In this document: positions 9,701-58,518 of the stretch, in pieces
Numbering within the stretch: the first letter of the stretch is position 1
How the letters are laid out: each line of letters opens with the position of its first letter
Source: Ctenosaura bakeri
Taxonomy: Eukaryota; Chordata; Lepidosauria; Squamata; Iguanidae
Direction: 5' to 3'
Assembly (NCBI GenBank): GCA_948474755.1
Contig: CAOLHI010002124.1
Span: 232,590 to 296,589 of the forward strand
DNA length: 64,000 nucleotides
Notes under the pieces: model-generated
The model's input: the letters and a program-made list of their open reading frames with translations, nothing else
Database searches by the model: none
Told to the model about the DNA's origin: nothing
Position numbers and translations under genes: made by a program

Positions 9701-12559
9701 CCAAGCCAGCTTAGACTGTAATAGTAAAGTAAGCAAGGATGTCACACAAATCGTACAAATATGTAAATTAATGCTAGTCCCCTCCTGTGACTTTAAAGTT
9801 CACAGAAATATTTAGATATATGCAGCAGCGTGGGTGCATGCACACTGCATCCATGCTTTGCACAACATTTGTGTGCTGGTTGTGTGAGAGGAGACAAGTC
9901 TGGAGACCAGAGTTCAATTATTTGATCAGCCATGGAAACCTACTCAGTCACCTTGGACAATCACATTCTCTCAGCCTCAGAGAAACGAAAAGACAAATCT
10001 TACCAAGAAAAAATTGTGATAGGTTCACCTTATGGTTGCTATAATTTGGAAATGATTTGGAAGGCACACAACAACAATAAGCCCCTTCCACAGAATTCTA
10101 TGAGCTGTAATGGGCTACCTTTATCTGGGTTTGTCTGCCTTCCAGACTTTAAAGGAGCTTTTCAAGGTGGTGAACCTATTGTGGAGAAAGCAATTAGCAC
10201 CCTAAATAGCTCCTTTGGAGTCTGGAACAAAACTTACAGTAGATTCACCACACCGCAAACATGGCAGTCATTGGCCACCTTCTCTTAGCAGAACAATTAC
10301 ATTTTAAATGCTGGAAGTAAGAGACTTCTAAAGGAAAATGCATCTGTGAAGTGAGAAGGTGGGCAATAGTTGGTAGAGTCAGCCAACCACAGCTCTGCAG
10401 AAGACAGAGCCAGTTTGAAATAGAAATAGGGCAGAAACAAACGGGAATGAACTAAATCTTGAAAACGGTTTAACAGGGCCAGTTAAAAGAGATCTGATTA
10501 GAGCTTGGAGAGCAAAGAGTGTGGAAACAAGCAATGCAGAAGTGCTATTTTGTTGCAATCTGAGGTGTTAACAGTGTACTGTCAGCATAAGGCATGATGT
10601 TTATTTATTACACCATAAATCTTTACTTCAGAGCTTTCCAAACTGTGTGTCGTGACACATTAGTGTGTTGGCTGCAGTTTGCAGGTGTGTCGTGTGAATG
10701 CAATGGGTGGAGGGACTGCCTCTCCCCCCACTGTCCCAGTCTGAGGAAGACCTCAGCGAGGGTAGCAGTGGCAGGCCCGGCCCAAATGGACCAACTGCCT
10801 CCATTTACTGAATTACTGTGTCAAGAAATGATGCATGTCTAAAAAGCATGTTACCAACATGAAATCTGGAAAGCCCTGTTTTATTGTCCTCATCTCTCAG
10901 TCATTACTTAGTAATTAACAAGCAAAGCCCGGTGAACTTTACCACACTGAACCGACTGTTCAACTTGCCCAGTAATAGTAATCACCTTGAGGCCCAAGTA
11001 CCAAGCCCAGGGAGAGATTGTAATGGGGAAAATGGATAGAAGATCTGTCACAGTACAGTTGGCCCTCCACGTTTGTGTGTTTGACTTTCACAGATTTGAT
11101 TATTTGCAAGTTTCTTCAACCCCTGCCACTCCATCTCACGCATATCTTTTCCAGGTGAACCTCCTCCCTCATCAGCTCCAGTCAGGCCACACAGCCTTTA
11201 AAAACTTACCTCTGGTCCTCTTCCTCCTCCACCTGCCGGGCCAGTTAAGGACAACTCAGTCTGATTTTCTCAGTACCAAAACCCTTCTTCTGATGCCCCC
11301 CACACACCCAAAGAAGAAGATAGGCAAGAGAGAGGATGTACAGAGACACCACTGCAACCCCCCACTTTCCCTGACTTGGGTTGTCTGTTCTCTCCACCAT
11401 GCCTCAGCTCCCTTTCCACAGTCACACACACACTTTCTGATATTTGCAATTTTCCCACTTTTGCAAGGGTGCTGTGCCCCTAAATCTAGCACAAGTGGAG
11501 GGCCAACCATATATGCCTAAAGCAGGTGGCCACATTTAAATTTTTTTTTTTCTAAAAACAACAAAACAAAAGAACCTGTACTGGAAACAATTCTTGTTGC
11601 TACAAAAAAGGGCTCAGGTCAGGTAACCGCTTGCACTGACCTGCCCTCAAATAAACACAGTCAGCCCTCCACATTTGAGAGGTTCGCTTTTGTGGATTTG
11701 ATTATTCACGGATTATTTGCTGTCGCCTCTGCTGCCTCCCTGTGCCATTTTGAATAGGGACGGCAAGCCTCTTGAGACTGAGAAACTGCAAACGAGGCGT
11801 AGGCCATTTCCGCACTAGCCGGTTATAGCGCGATGATTCCACTTGCAACCTCCTCTGGAATCCTGGGGTTTGCAGTTTCGGGAGGGGCCGGCCGGCCCCT
11901 CCCGAAACTGCAAACCCCAGGATTCCAGAGGAGGTTGAAAGTGGAATCATCGCGCTATAACAGGCTAGTGCGGAAATGGCCTTATAAGTCCCTGTTAAAA
12001 GTGGTGTGAGGCAGCAGAGGAGGTGGCCATAAGCCCCACCAGCCACCCCCTTCTGCCTTGTGAAGCAACCCTGATGCCTCAAAGGAATCCATGGTGGGTT
12101 GAAGCTGGTGATCATACTTTCTCTGTGCGCTAAATATGGTCTGGGAGGACCCAGAGTTATTCGCGGTTGTTCCACTTCCACGGGGATCCTGCGCCCCCAA
12201 CCCTAGAGAAGGGGGAGGGAGGACAGTATATGCAACAGCTCGTCTTGTATTTGTGCGTCCCTTCCCTGGCGTCGAGGTCCAACCTTTCTGGAGAAATGGG
12301 AGAGCTCCTCCCACCACAACCAATCCAGGAGCCACGAGCAACTCATTGCCGCTCTAGCCCTTCCGCCTCTATGCTGCTCCATCCTCCCCAAGCCCTTCCC
12401 GCCCGTTCACCGGCGCTTCCTCAGCCGGGCGGCCCTCTGCTTCCTCTTCCCCGGCCGGGCCTCTGGACTTTACCTGGCGCTCCCTACTGCTGCCGCCGCC
12501 CAGGACACCAGGTCTTGCCGCCGCCCAGCGCAGCCGAGGCGCAACCATGGACTCGCCAT
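625..12559 (-). CDS. PTCD3: PTCD3 (mS39), 5' half: 12 coding exons, 3' part beyond the left edge
   Basis: Pentatricopeptide-repeat protein of the mitochondrial small ribosomal subunit (mS39), which binds mitochondrial rRNA/mRNA and is needed for mitochondrial translation. Exons in transcript order: 12474-12559, 9450-9499, 9109-9148, 7851-7896, 6807-6875, 5815-5919, 4449-4572, 3636-3751, 3183-3256, 2354-2441, 2201-2261, 625-707. They total 942 nt (314 codons), all phases close and all splice sites are GT-AG. Stretches such as [37 protein letters not shown] and [19 protein letters not shown] match vertebrate PTCD3. The human protein is about 689 residues, so somewhat under half is present. The start is the first ATG after the shared promoter, in strong context (A at -3, G at +4), and opens an Arg-rich, presequence-like N-terminus. 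Head-to-head pairing with POLR1A matches vertebrate synteny. Exons were assigned by recognising the family, not by alignment. Confidence 0.95.
738..806 (-). mobile_element. SINE/LINE 3' tail fragment
   Basis: On the minus strand a GGCAGCATATAAAT segment runs into repeated AAATAAAT, the common 3' end of squamate SINEs/CR1. It lies between SNORD94 and the downstream acceptor, lengthening that spacing. Only the tail is visible. Confidence 0.4.
842..988 (-). ncRNA. SNORD94: SNORD94-like box C/D snoRNA in a PTCD3 intron
   Basis: Seen on the minus strand, 147 nt: 5' stem GGCAGC (983-988), box C ATGATGA (975-981), then GCGCAGGGGTA (961-971) directly before a CGGA box D' (957-960), and box D CTGA (848-851) followed by GCTGCC (842-847), a perfect complement of the 5' stem. 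An internal 8-bp stem ATGTGAGC/GCTCACAT (925-932 with 869-876) explains the unusual length. The guide pairs with U6 snRNA CCCCUGCGC, and the fifth base upstream of D' faces C62, the known target of U94. Human SNORD94 (about 137 nt) is hosted by PTCD3. The 3' end lies 134 nt from the next exon. The boxes, stem, host gene and guide position agree independently. Confidence 0.92.
984..999. repeat. Target-site duplication of the LINE, snoRNA-side copy
   Basis: 16-bp direct repeat CTGCCAACAGAATATC, identical to 1984-1999. Its first five bases belong to the 5' terminal stem of SNORD94. Confidence 0.85.
1000..1983 (-). mobile_element. 5'-truncated non-LTR retrotransposon (LINE) in a PTCD3 intron
   Basis: About 984 bp flanked by a perfect 16-bp direct repeat, CTGCCAACAGAATATC, at 984-999 and 1984-1999. 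The minus strand at 1439-1983 reads through the last part of a reverse-transcriptase protein: a run of short helices, then a terminal Cys-rich knuckle ([20 protein letters not shown]). The 3' tail ends in AATAAAGTTTGATTT against the duplication, so orientation is minus. I cannot fix the clade; it is a 5'-truncated copy without the RT catalytic core. It is inserted just upstream of SNORD94 in transcript direction. Confidence 0.82.
1984..1999. repeat. Target-site duplication of the LINE, distal copy
   Basis: Exact partner of 984-999, marking the 5'-truncated end of the minus-strand LINE copy. Confidence 0.85.
2201..2261 (-). CDS. PTCD3: PTCD3 coding exon 11 (PPR helix)
   Basis: Residues 267-287 ([20 protein letters not shown]), second helix of the repeat. 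Acceptor TTGCAG, donor ATG|GTGAGT. The intron that follows hosts the LINE fragment and SNORD94. Confidence 0.92.
2354..2441 (-). CDS. PTCD3: PTCD3 coding exon 10 (PPR motif)
   Basis: Residues 237-266, with PPR-type helix [20 protein letters not shown] then RGMVK. Acceptor AACAG, donor AAG|GTACCG, the weakest donor of the gene in this window. Confidence 0.92.
3183..3256 (-). CDS. PTCD3: PTCD3 coding exon 9
   Basis: Residues 213-237 ([20 protein letters not shown] then GIKWR). It is the weakly conserved linker before the PPR array. Acceptor TTGCAG, donor GAG|GTAACA. Confidence 0.88.
3636..3751 (-). CDS. PTCD3: PTCD3 coding exon 8
   Basis: Residues 174-212, helix [20 protein letters not shown] followed by an acidic Gly-rich linker. 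Acceptor TTTGCAG, donor TTG|GTAAGC. Confidence 0.92.
4449..4572 (-). CDS. PTCD3: PTCD3 coding exon 7
   Basis: Residues 133-174, from [13 protein letters not shown] to the first helical-repeat segment [16 protein letters not shown]. Acceptor TTTTAG, donor CAG|GTAACA. Confidence 0.93.
4791..4981 (+). mobile_element. tRNA-derived squamate SINE
   Basis: tRNA-like head (GTGTGGTGCAGCAGTTTGAA, then GACTATGA), body with ACCAGGGCTCTATTCC and GAAACCCACTGGGTGA, tail CACAACAACA. Same family as 41699-41890 and 51632-51833. It is an interspersed element, not a tRNA gene. Confidence 0.8.
5815..5919 (-). CDS. PTCD3: PTCD3 coding exon 6
   Basis: Residues 98-132, including [11 protein letters not shown] and [12 protein letters not shown]. 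Acceptor TTACAG, donor CCG|GTAAAT; in phase 0 at both ends. Confidence 0.93.
6807..6875 (-). CDS. PTCD3: PTCD3 coding exon 5
   Basis: Residues 75-97, including [17 protein letters not shown], highly conserved in the family. Acceptor CATCAG, donor TTT|GTAAGT; in phase 0 at both ends. Confidence 0.93.
7851..7896 (-). CDS. PTCD3: PTCD3 coding exon 4
   Basis: A 46-nt exon, residues 59-74 ([15 protein letters not shown]). Acceptor TTAG, donor AGG|GTAAGT. Confidence 0.9.
8450..8986 (+). mobile_element. Putative non-autonomous Helitron with internal tandem duplication
   Basis: 5' part has GTCTGTTTGTCTGCG, typical of vertebrate Helitrons. The 3' end carries an imperfect hairpin CCCAGGCAATGCCGGG (8959-8974) about 10 bp before a CATTAG terminus, the expected arrangement although CTAG is mutated. 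Inside, a ~127-bp unit is repeated (8674-8800 and 8801-8927), and an AGACCTCATATGATTGG motif is repeated at 8552 and 8584. The 5' border is a guess. Confidence 0.4.
8674..8927. repeat. Two-copy tandem repeat, unit about 127 bp
   Basis: Both units start GTTGCTATGGAGATG, continue CTAGCAGCAAGAAGGAGGAA and end with a GAAAAGTTACA(G/A)GTACTGGA stretch. They differ at few positions, so the duplication is fairly recent. Confidence 0.85.
9109..9148 (-). CDS. PTCD3: PTCD3 coding exon 3
   Basis: A 40-nt exon, residues 46-59 ([14 protein letters not shown]), matching the conserved IPKKKTW segment of PTCD3. Donor CTG|GTGAGT; the Trp codon is split across to exon 4. Confidence 0.88.
9450..9499 (-). CDS. 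PTCD3: PTCD3 coding exon 2
   Basis: Residues 29-46 ([16 protein letters not shown]). Acceptor CTTTAG, donor AAG|GTACAG. It enters after two bases of a codon and leaves after one, matching its neighbours. Confidence 0.85.
9871..10079 (+). mobile_element. tRNA-derived squamate SINE, degraded head
   Basis: Body matches the 4791 copy (GGAGACCAGAGTTCAAT, CAGCCATGGAAACC, CTCTCAGCCTCAG) and the tail is GGCACACAACAACAATAA. The 5' head is eroded. Confidence 0.7.
11056..11509. mobile_element. Tigger/pogo-like MITE
   Basis: Left end CAGTTGGCCCTCCAC, right end GTGGAGGGCCAACCA, flanked by TA on both sides (11054-11055 and 11510-11511). Body motifs (GATTTGATTATTTGC, TTTTGCAAGGGTGCTGTGCC) are shared with copies at 11658, 15465, 28603, 36699 and 62389. 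It lies in PTCD3 intron 1. No transposase is present. Confidence 0.75.
11658..12226. mobile_element. Tigger-like MITE interrupted by a palindromic MITE
   Basis: Starts CAGTCAGCCCTCC and continues through the GATTTGATTATTCACGGAT block and the CCCACCAGCC...CTTCTGCCTTG block shared with 36699-37108. It ends near a degraded GGGGGAGGG segment. The palindromic MITE at 11802-11981 splits it and is therefore younger. It lies in PTCD3 intron 1, about 250 bp from exon 1. The right border is approximate. Confidence 0.6.
11802..11981. mobile_element. Palindromic (foldback) MITE, copy 1, near-perfect inverted repeat
   Basis: Nearly the whole 180 bp is one inverted repeat centred at about 11891 (GGCCGGCCGGCC). 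Termini are GGCCATTTCCGCACTAG and CTAGTGCGGAAATGGCC. The arms carry GGAATCCTGGGGTTTGCAG and its complement. Related copies lie at 13009, 13600, 15152, 20060 and 62946. No coding capacity. Confidence 0.85.
12474..12559 (-). CDS. PTCD3: PTCD3 coding exon 1 (start codon, mitochondrial presequence)
   Basis: Residues 1-29. The start ATG is at 12557-12559. The first 15 residues ([15 protein letters not shown]) have Arg but no acid, as expected of a mitochondrial targeting peptide. The donor is AG|GTAAAG; the split codon becomes Arg with exon 2. An ATG at 12546-12548 is in another frame and is not used. Confidence 0.88.
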
Positions 12560-12705
12560 CCTCCTACTGCCGCCCGCGCCGGAAACGGAAGAGACCGGAA
12601 ACGGAACTGGGGGGAGGGGATAAAAGACGCTCCCCTCGCACGTGTTGAGCCTCCCGGGGCTCTGCCTATCCTGGCAAAGGCAGGAGGGGCTGCGTCGGTG
12701 GGGCC
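12560..12705. promoter_or_regulatory. Bidirectional promoter between PTCD3 and POLR1A
   Basis: Only 146 bp separate the two start codons. Visible candidate sites are CCGGAA ETS/GABP-type motifs at 12579-12584 and 12595-12600, a further CGGAA between and after them, a TAAAAG stretch at 12621, and a palindromic CACGTG E-box (MYC/USF type) at 12639-12644. There is no other gene between. Divergent CpG promoters with GABP sites are typical of housekeeping and mitochondrial genes; an E-box suits a ribosome-biogenesis gene. Binding is inferred. Confidence 0.8.
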
Positions 12706-53082
<40,377 letters not shown>

Positions 53083-53262
53083 TTTGCTGCTAAGACTTTA
53101 AAGGTTGAATTATGTGAGAAATAAAGAATGCTGCTTTATTTTTGTTTTCTAATTTTTGAATGTAAATACCTTTAGTTGACTTTTTATATGTTAATTACAT
53201 GTGCCTTCAGATTTTCAGAGATTTAATTTAATAATAAATGTCTTGTGCTATGCCTGTTTCTT
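53083..53262 (+). terminator. POLR1A: POLR1A 3' UTR with two poly(A) signals
   Basis: AATAAA hexamers at 53120-53125 and 53233-53238. The second is followed by a GT/T-rich element (TCTTGTGCTATGCCTGTTTC), so cleavage near 53255-53262 is likely. The end is inferred. Confidence 0.7.
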
Positions 53263-53269
53263 ATTTTTT

Positions 53270-53332
53270 GACCAGTGGATTTCTTGGCCATTGTGGTCTC
53301 TTCCAACTCTGTTTTTATGATTCTATGATTCT
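53270..53332 (+). mobile_element. CR1 3' tail fragment
   Basis: GGTCTCTTCCAACTCTG followed by ATTCTATGATTCTG, the CR1 3' terminus with its octamer repeats. The rest of 53333-53787 shows nothing I recognise. Confidence 0.5.
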
Positions 53333-53787
53333 GAACAAAGCAGCTTTTAAGACATTTGCCTAGATAGTTGATACAAAAGGTCTCCATGTCTGAAGGGCAT
53401 GCACAGAAAAGTCTTAAGTAAGGCCTAAATACAGCTGCTGATTCTCAAAACTACTATGGAGTTATATAGATATCTTGATCATTATGAGGACCAATTTTTT
53501 AATTATTTCATGGTCTCATATTACGTGAAAAACAGTGGCATGATGGCTAGAAAAAGATCACAACTTCATGTCTTATAATTGTAAAATGCACTATTTTTTA
53601 CATGTGCCCTTCCAACTTGATTAGGGCTGCATTTTGTGCTCAAGTATACATAAAGAAATGCAACATTGTAAAGTAATACCTGGCCCTGAGCGTTACTAAG
53701 CAGGCTTTTCTTATTTTATGCCCAAACGTTCACTTAACTCAGATACAAGAGAAGCTGGCTTTGGCAGCACAAATTATGAAAATTTAC

Positions 53788-53945
53788 ATTCTTCTTCGTG
53801 GTCTCTGTGCCTCACATACTGGGAGTTTTCACACATGCGCGATAGTGTTCGGAAGATTCTAGAGCTAAGCAGCTTGGCAGGAACCCTCCCCCGTGCCGGT
53901 ACTGAGCATGCTCAGCCCGCCAAGCCAATGGTCTCTCCTCAGTTC
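53788..53945 (+). repeat. Left inverted terminal repeat of the DIRS element
   Basis: From TTCTTCGTGGTCTCTGTGCC to GGTCTCTCCTCAGTT; reverse complement of 59725-59915 apart from the outermost extension. Confidence 0.85.
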
Positions 53946-54200
53946 TTTTTCGTCTGCCTTAGCGAACGGAAGGTTCTTTGCTTCGCGGCGTCTTTGGCTT
54001 GTACTTTGCCTTGATTTTCGGCTTTGACTTGGATTTTTGGACATTGGTTATTGGAATTTGGATTTCGGATTGGATTTGGTATTTTCAGCTTCTTCGAACC
54101 CCTCTTCCTTCGTGTTTTTTCTTCACTCTTCGATCTTCTTTGTCCTCTTCTCCGTGAGTGTTCTCCCTCTGGACTTTGCTCTTCTTCTCGGCTTCTTTCT

Positions 54201-56658
54201 ATGTCTGCGCTCTTCAAGCATTGTATTTCTTGCGGGCATAAGGTCGCACTCTCTGACAGACGCTTGGACTGTCTTTTTTGTCTGGGGGAGACCCACAACA
54301 TTAGGGCCTGCTCTATTTGCCAGGAGTTCACGGCCCAAATGTTGCGAAACAGGTCGTCTCACCTGAAGTCCCATTGTTGGGAGGAGTCCCTGAGGGCAAG
54401 GGAGCAAGTTGAAGAAGGATCCACCATGTCTTCACGTCCCTCCTCATTGGCGCGATCTGTGACCATGCCCTCGTCGGTACCGGCGGCTGCCGTACCAACG
54501 ACAGTGACAGTACCAGGCTTGGTACCGTCCTCTCGGCCTCCAATATCGGCCCTACCACGCATCTTGAAACTCCTCGGGTGTGTTGACTTCTAAAGAAGCT
54601 CCTGTGAAGTCGTCGAAGCCGCTAAGTGCCACTCAGCGTAAGCAGCCCCCTTCTCTCGATACATCTAAAGAGAAGGAAAAGAAGAAGAGAAAGGAGAAGC
54701 AGTGTTCGCCCTCTAAGAGGGTCTGCCCTCCGACACCATCTCCAGCTCAACATCTTGAGGAGGTCGTCGAGGAGATTGGGCCGCCGGAGATAGTCAGTCT
54801 GCCCGACAAGGTCCCAACCGCTGACTCTATGGCGCTTTTGTGCCCGCCCGTTCTATCTGCCGCAGTAGTTCCGCTCAGTCACCCGGAGGGGATGGACCTC
54901 CCGGAGCCTGTTCTGGCTATGCCTCGGGCCCCGTCTCGTCATTGGGCCGCTTTGTGGGACCATGCCAGGAGGAGTGAGTCTCGATCCCCAGACCATCGGG
55001 AGAGGGGTCGATCTCCATGACAGCGGGAGGCCTATCTGGAGCGGGCCTCGTCTCGCCCCGCTTTTGACTCGCCCTTCTCCTCTGCATCTTATATAGGGAG
55101 GCACATCCATGAACACTTCTGACGGGAATATCCGGGTTCATATTGGTCCTATTCTCCAGTGTATAGGGACTGCTCCCACCTGGACATGAGGCACTGGTCG
55201 CCATACCGCAGGTCACGATCTCCATCCCGCGGCGGGTACCATCCACAACACTGGCGTTCACCCTCATGCTCACCCTCCAGGTCTTCGTATTCTGAGAGGT
55301 CCTGAGAAAGTTCACTGCGTTACTGGGCTGTGTCACCACCACCCAGAGTCACCGCGACGGTGTCTCGCCCAGTTTCAGAGGCCCAACCAATGCAACCCTC
55401 GGCTCCGGTGTTGACCTCCATCCAGGCCATCCAACGCCCAGTGCCTCCAGTGCTGCCGATCATCTCTGCCACAGTTTCCCAGCGGCCGGCTGCTCTACCG
55501 GTACCACCCATGGTACCAATGACGGTAACCGCGCCTACAGTTACCTTGTCATTGCCGGCGCAACAACCGTCGGCAGAGAGGTCTCCTTCTCATTCCTCTC
55601 AATCATATGAGACAGAGTCTGAATCAGAGGAATCGACACCGGACTCCCGTGAATCTCCGGCCTTGGCTTTTGGGGACCCCACACTGGAAGATATAAAACA
55701 GTTCTCAGACATCCTCCTCTGGATGGCAACTGTGCTTGGGCTGGAGGTGTCAGACCCAGCTCCATCTGTCCAGGACCCGGTGTTCTCGTACGTTGACACC
55801 CGCCCGCCATCTACAGCACCGCCGCCATTTTTACCAGCATTGCAGCAGGTTATGAAACACCCTTGGGCCCAACCGGCGTCAGCACAGCCCATCCTGCATC
55901 GCTTGGAACACCTATATCGAACGCAATGGAAGGATGTCGAGTATCTGTTTAACCACCTGGTGCCAAACTCCATTGTCGTGGAGTCCTCCCAGACTAAGAG
56001 TGGTAGGAGACCGCACACCACCCCGCCGGACCAAGAGGGCCGCTGTTTGAACACCTTTGGCAGGCGGTTCTATTCCGCTTCATCACTCATTGCCAGGGTG
56101 TCCAACACACAAGCCTGCCTCGCCGCCTACCAGCGGAACCACCTCAACAGGTTCTGTCCTCTCCTGGCGCACCTCCCTGAAGATCACCGGGCAAGTGCCA
56201 TGAAATTCTTTAATGAATCAGTGGCACTCGCCAACCAACAGATCTCGTTGTCTAGGCACTCGACGGAGATGGCAGCCCGAGTAATGGTAGGCTTCATGGC
56301 CCTCCGTCACTTTGCGTGGCTCAGGTCAGCAGGCTTGAAGGAAGACAGCCGCAAGCGAATTGAGGATCTTCCCTTTGACGGCCAGGGGCTGTTCTACGCC
56401 ACTATTGACGAGGCTATGGACCACCTGGTCAAGGCCTGCTTAACAACGAAGAAGATGGGGATCCATCAGCCGACTCAACCTTGTCGTAGCTTTGGCTCCC
56501 GCCTGTCATGGCACCAATCCTCGTCGTCCATGTACCGGACCTGCTCGCCGCACTCAGCGCTGTCGCAGCCATCGGCCTCGTCTTCGACACAGAGACCTCT
56601 TCAGGGACACGGGTCTTCTTCAAAGAAGTCTTCATCCGGGACGAAGTCCCAGTTTTGA
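54201..56658 (+). pseudogene. DIRS gag-like protein, broken
   Basis: N-terminus MSALFKHCISCGHK with three CxxC pairs (CISC, CLFC, CSIC), then a Ser/Pro/Arg-rich middle and a C-terminal helical domain (about 55840-56450). Start 54201 is chosen because the Cys-rich domain begins there, although the frame is open upstream. A frameshift lies at about 54540-54590 and there are in-frame TGA codons at 55018, 55120 and 55303. The end overlaps the polymerase frame. Confidence 0.75.
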
Positions 56659-58518
56659 CCACCTTTGCGGGTCACCGCCACAGCCATTCTTCAGCCTGCC
56701 TGCCGCCTTTGAAGATCAACCAAGCCTGGCCCAACATCTCGCCGAATGGCGCCACATCACGAGGGATTCTTGGGTTCTCTCCATCGTCCATCTTGGTTAC
56801 GCCATAGAGTTTCAAGATATTCCACCGCGAGGCGTCTACTATTCCACCCTGGCCAGCTCGGCTCTGCTAGAAGAGATCCAGTCTCTACTGCACAAGGGGG
56901 CCATCAAAGAACCGCTGTCCTCAGCCAATACCACCGGCTTCTTCTCCCGGTACTTCACGGTACCAAAATTGGACGGTACCCTGTGGCCAATCCTGGACCT
57001 CAGAGGGGTGAACTCTTACATTCGCCCCAAGAGGTTCAAGATGGTCACGCTTTGTTCGATCCTGCCCTTCCTTCGACAATGGGACTGGTTCGCCTCTATC
57101 AGTCTTCGAGATGCCTATTTCCACATCGCCATTCGCCCACAGCACAGACGGTATCTACTGTTCACAGTCGACGGTACCTGTTACCAATACAGGGTACTAC
57201 CGTTTGGCCTCTCCACCGCTCCCAGGGTCTTCACCAAATGCATGGCCCCTGTGGTATCGTACCTGCGGACAGAGGGCGTTATGATCTACCCTTACTTGGA
57301 TGACTGTCTGTTAGTGACGTACCGCAGGCAAAAGCTATACAAGGACATTCATCACTCTCTCACTCTTCTGTCCCGCCTTGGCCTCCAGGTCAACCCAAAG
57401 AAGTCGCACCTTGAGCCAGCGAGGGTTCTCGACTTCATCAGAGCCACCTTGGACTCAGTATCCACCAGGGCATACCTTCCACTGGAACGGGCACGTGCTC
57501 TCTTCCGGGCCACATCCGCCGCTCTCGATGCCCCGGTGATGTCGGCGAGAAGAATCCAACAGCTTCTCGGGTACATGGCTTCGACCACAGCGGTCGCTTA
57601 CCTCCCTTGCCTCCGTGCCCGCCCCCTCCAGCACTGGTTTGTCAGGGCCTTCGACCCGCTCCTGGACGACCAGAGGCGCCTCCTCCGAATGCCTCACCAG
57701 GTGTGTCTCTCCCTGCTCTGGTGGCTATCCTACTGTCATATGATGTCAGGGATGCTGTTCCGGGAACCGACTCCTTGGCTCACAATGACGATGGACGCCT
57801 CCCTCTTCAGATGGGGAGCGCACTGTGGCGACCTCAGAGTGCAAGTGTACTGGATCGATGATGAGACCCATTTGCACATCAACGCCCTCGAGCTCCTCGC
57901 CATCTGGAAGGCTCTGAGGGCGTTCCGCAACTTGGTCGTTGGCCGCACCGTGCAGATCCTGTCACACAACACGACAGCGGTCTGCTACGTCAACAGGCAG
58001 GGAGGGACCCGGTTGACCACCCTCCTTGACATAGCCCTATAGCTCTGCACCTGGCAGGCCAGGAGAACACCATGGCAGATGCCCTGAGCAGGGACACCTC
58101 GTGCTATCACAAGTAGTCCCTCTCGGATGCGGTTTTCCAGCTGATACTAGACAGATGAGGCGAACCGATGATCGATCTCTTCGCCAGCAGCCTGAACAGG
58201 AAGTGTCCCTGGTACTGCTCGAGAGCCGGCCTGGGCCAGGGCTCCCTTGGCAACGCCTTCCAGTTCGAGTGGACTGACGGGCTCCTCTACGCATTCCCAC
58301 CATTCCCTCTCCTGGGCTGAGTGGTCGCCAAGATCTTCGCGGGCTGAGCCGACGTTGTCCTCGTAGCCCTATATTGGCCGAGGCAGCACTGGTTCAGGCC
58401 CCTATTCCAGGCCGCTCGTGGCCGACTCCTCAAGTTCCCGACAACATTGGATTTCCTGTTGCACTCTGACGATCTCGTTCTCCACCCGGACCTGCCACTC
58501 CTGGCCCTCCACGCGTGA
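56492..58518 (+). pseudogene. DIRS reverse transcriptase / RNase H, broken
   Basis: Open from 56492 to 58042. RT motifs include PKLDGTLWPILDLRGVN and YLDD (57293-57304). RNase H follows with MDASLFRWGAH (Asp) and NALELLAIW (Glu), but the next catalytic position reads SHNTT instead of the usual SDNTT (His codon 57965-57967). It ends at TAG 58040, then a frame change by 58072 (MADALSRD) and stops at 58114 (TAG), 58156, 58318, 58345 and 58516 (TGA; the last may be the true end). Contains MIDLFASSLNRKCPWYCSRA, typical of DIRS pol. Confidence 0.85.

Noticed and set aside
10987..11520. 177-codon open frame
   Set aside because: It is contained almost wholly in a Tigger-like MITE, and the sister copies do not keep the frame.
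54024..54200. Upstream extension of the DIRS gag frame
   Set aside because: Phe/Leu-rich leader with no domain. The Cys-rich gag start at 54201 is the better start.
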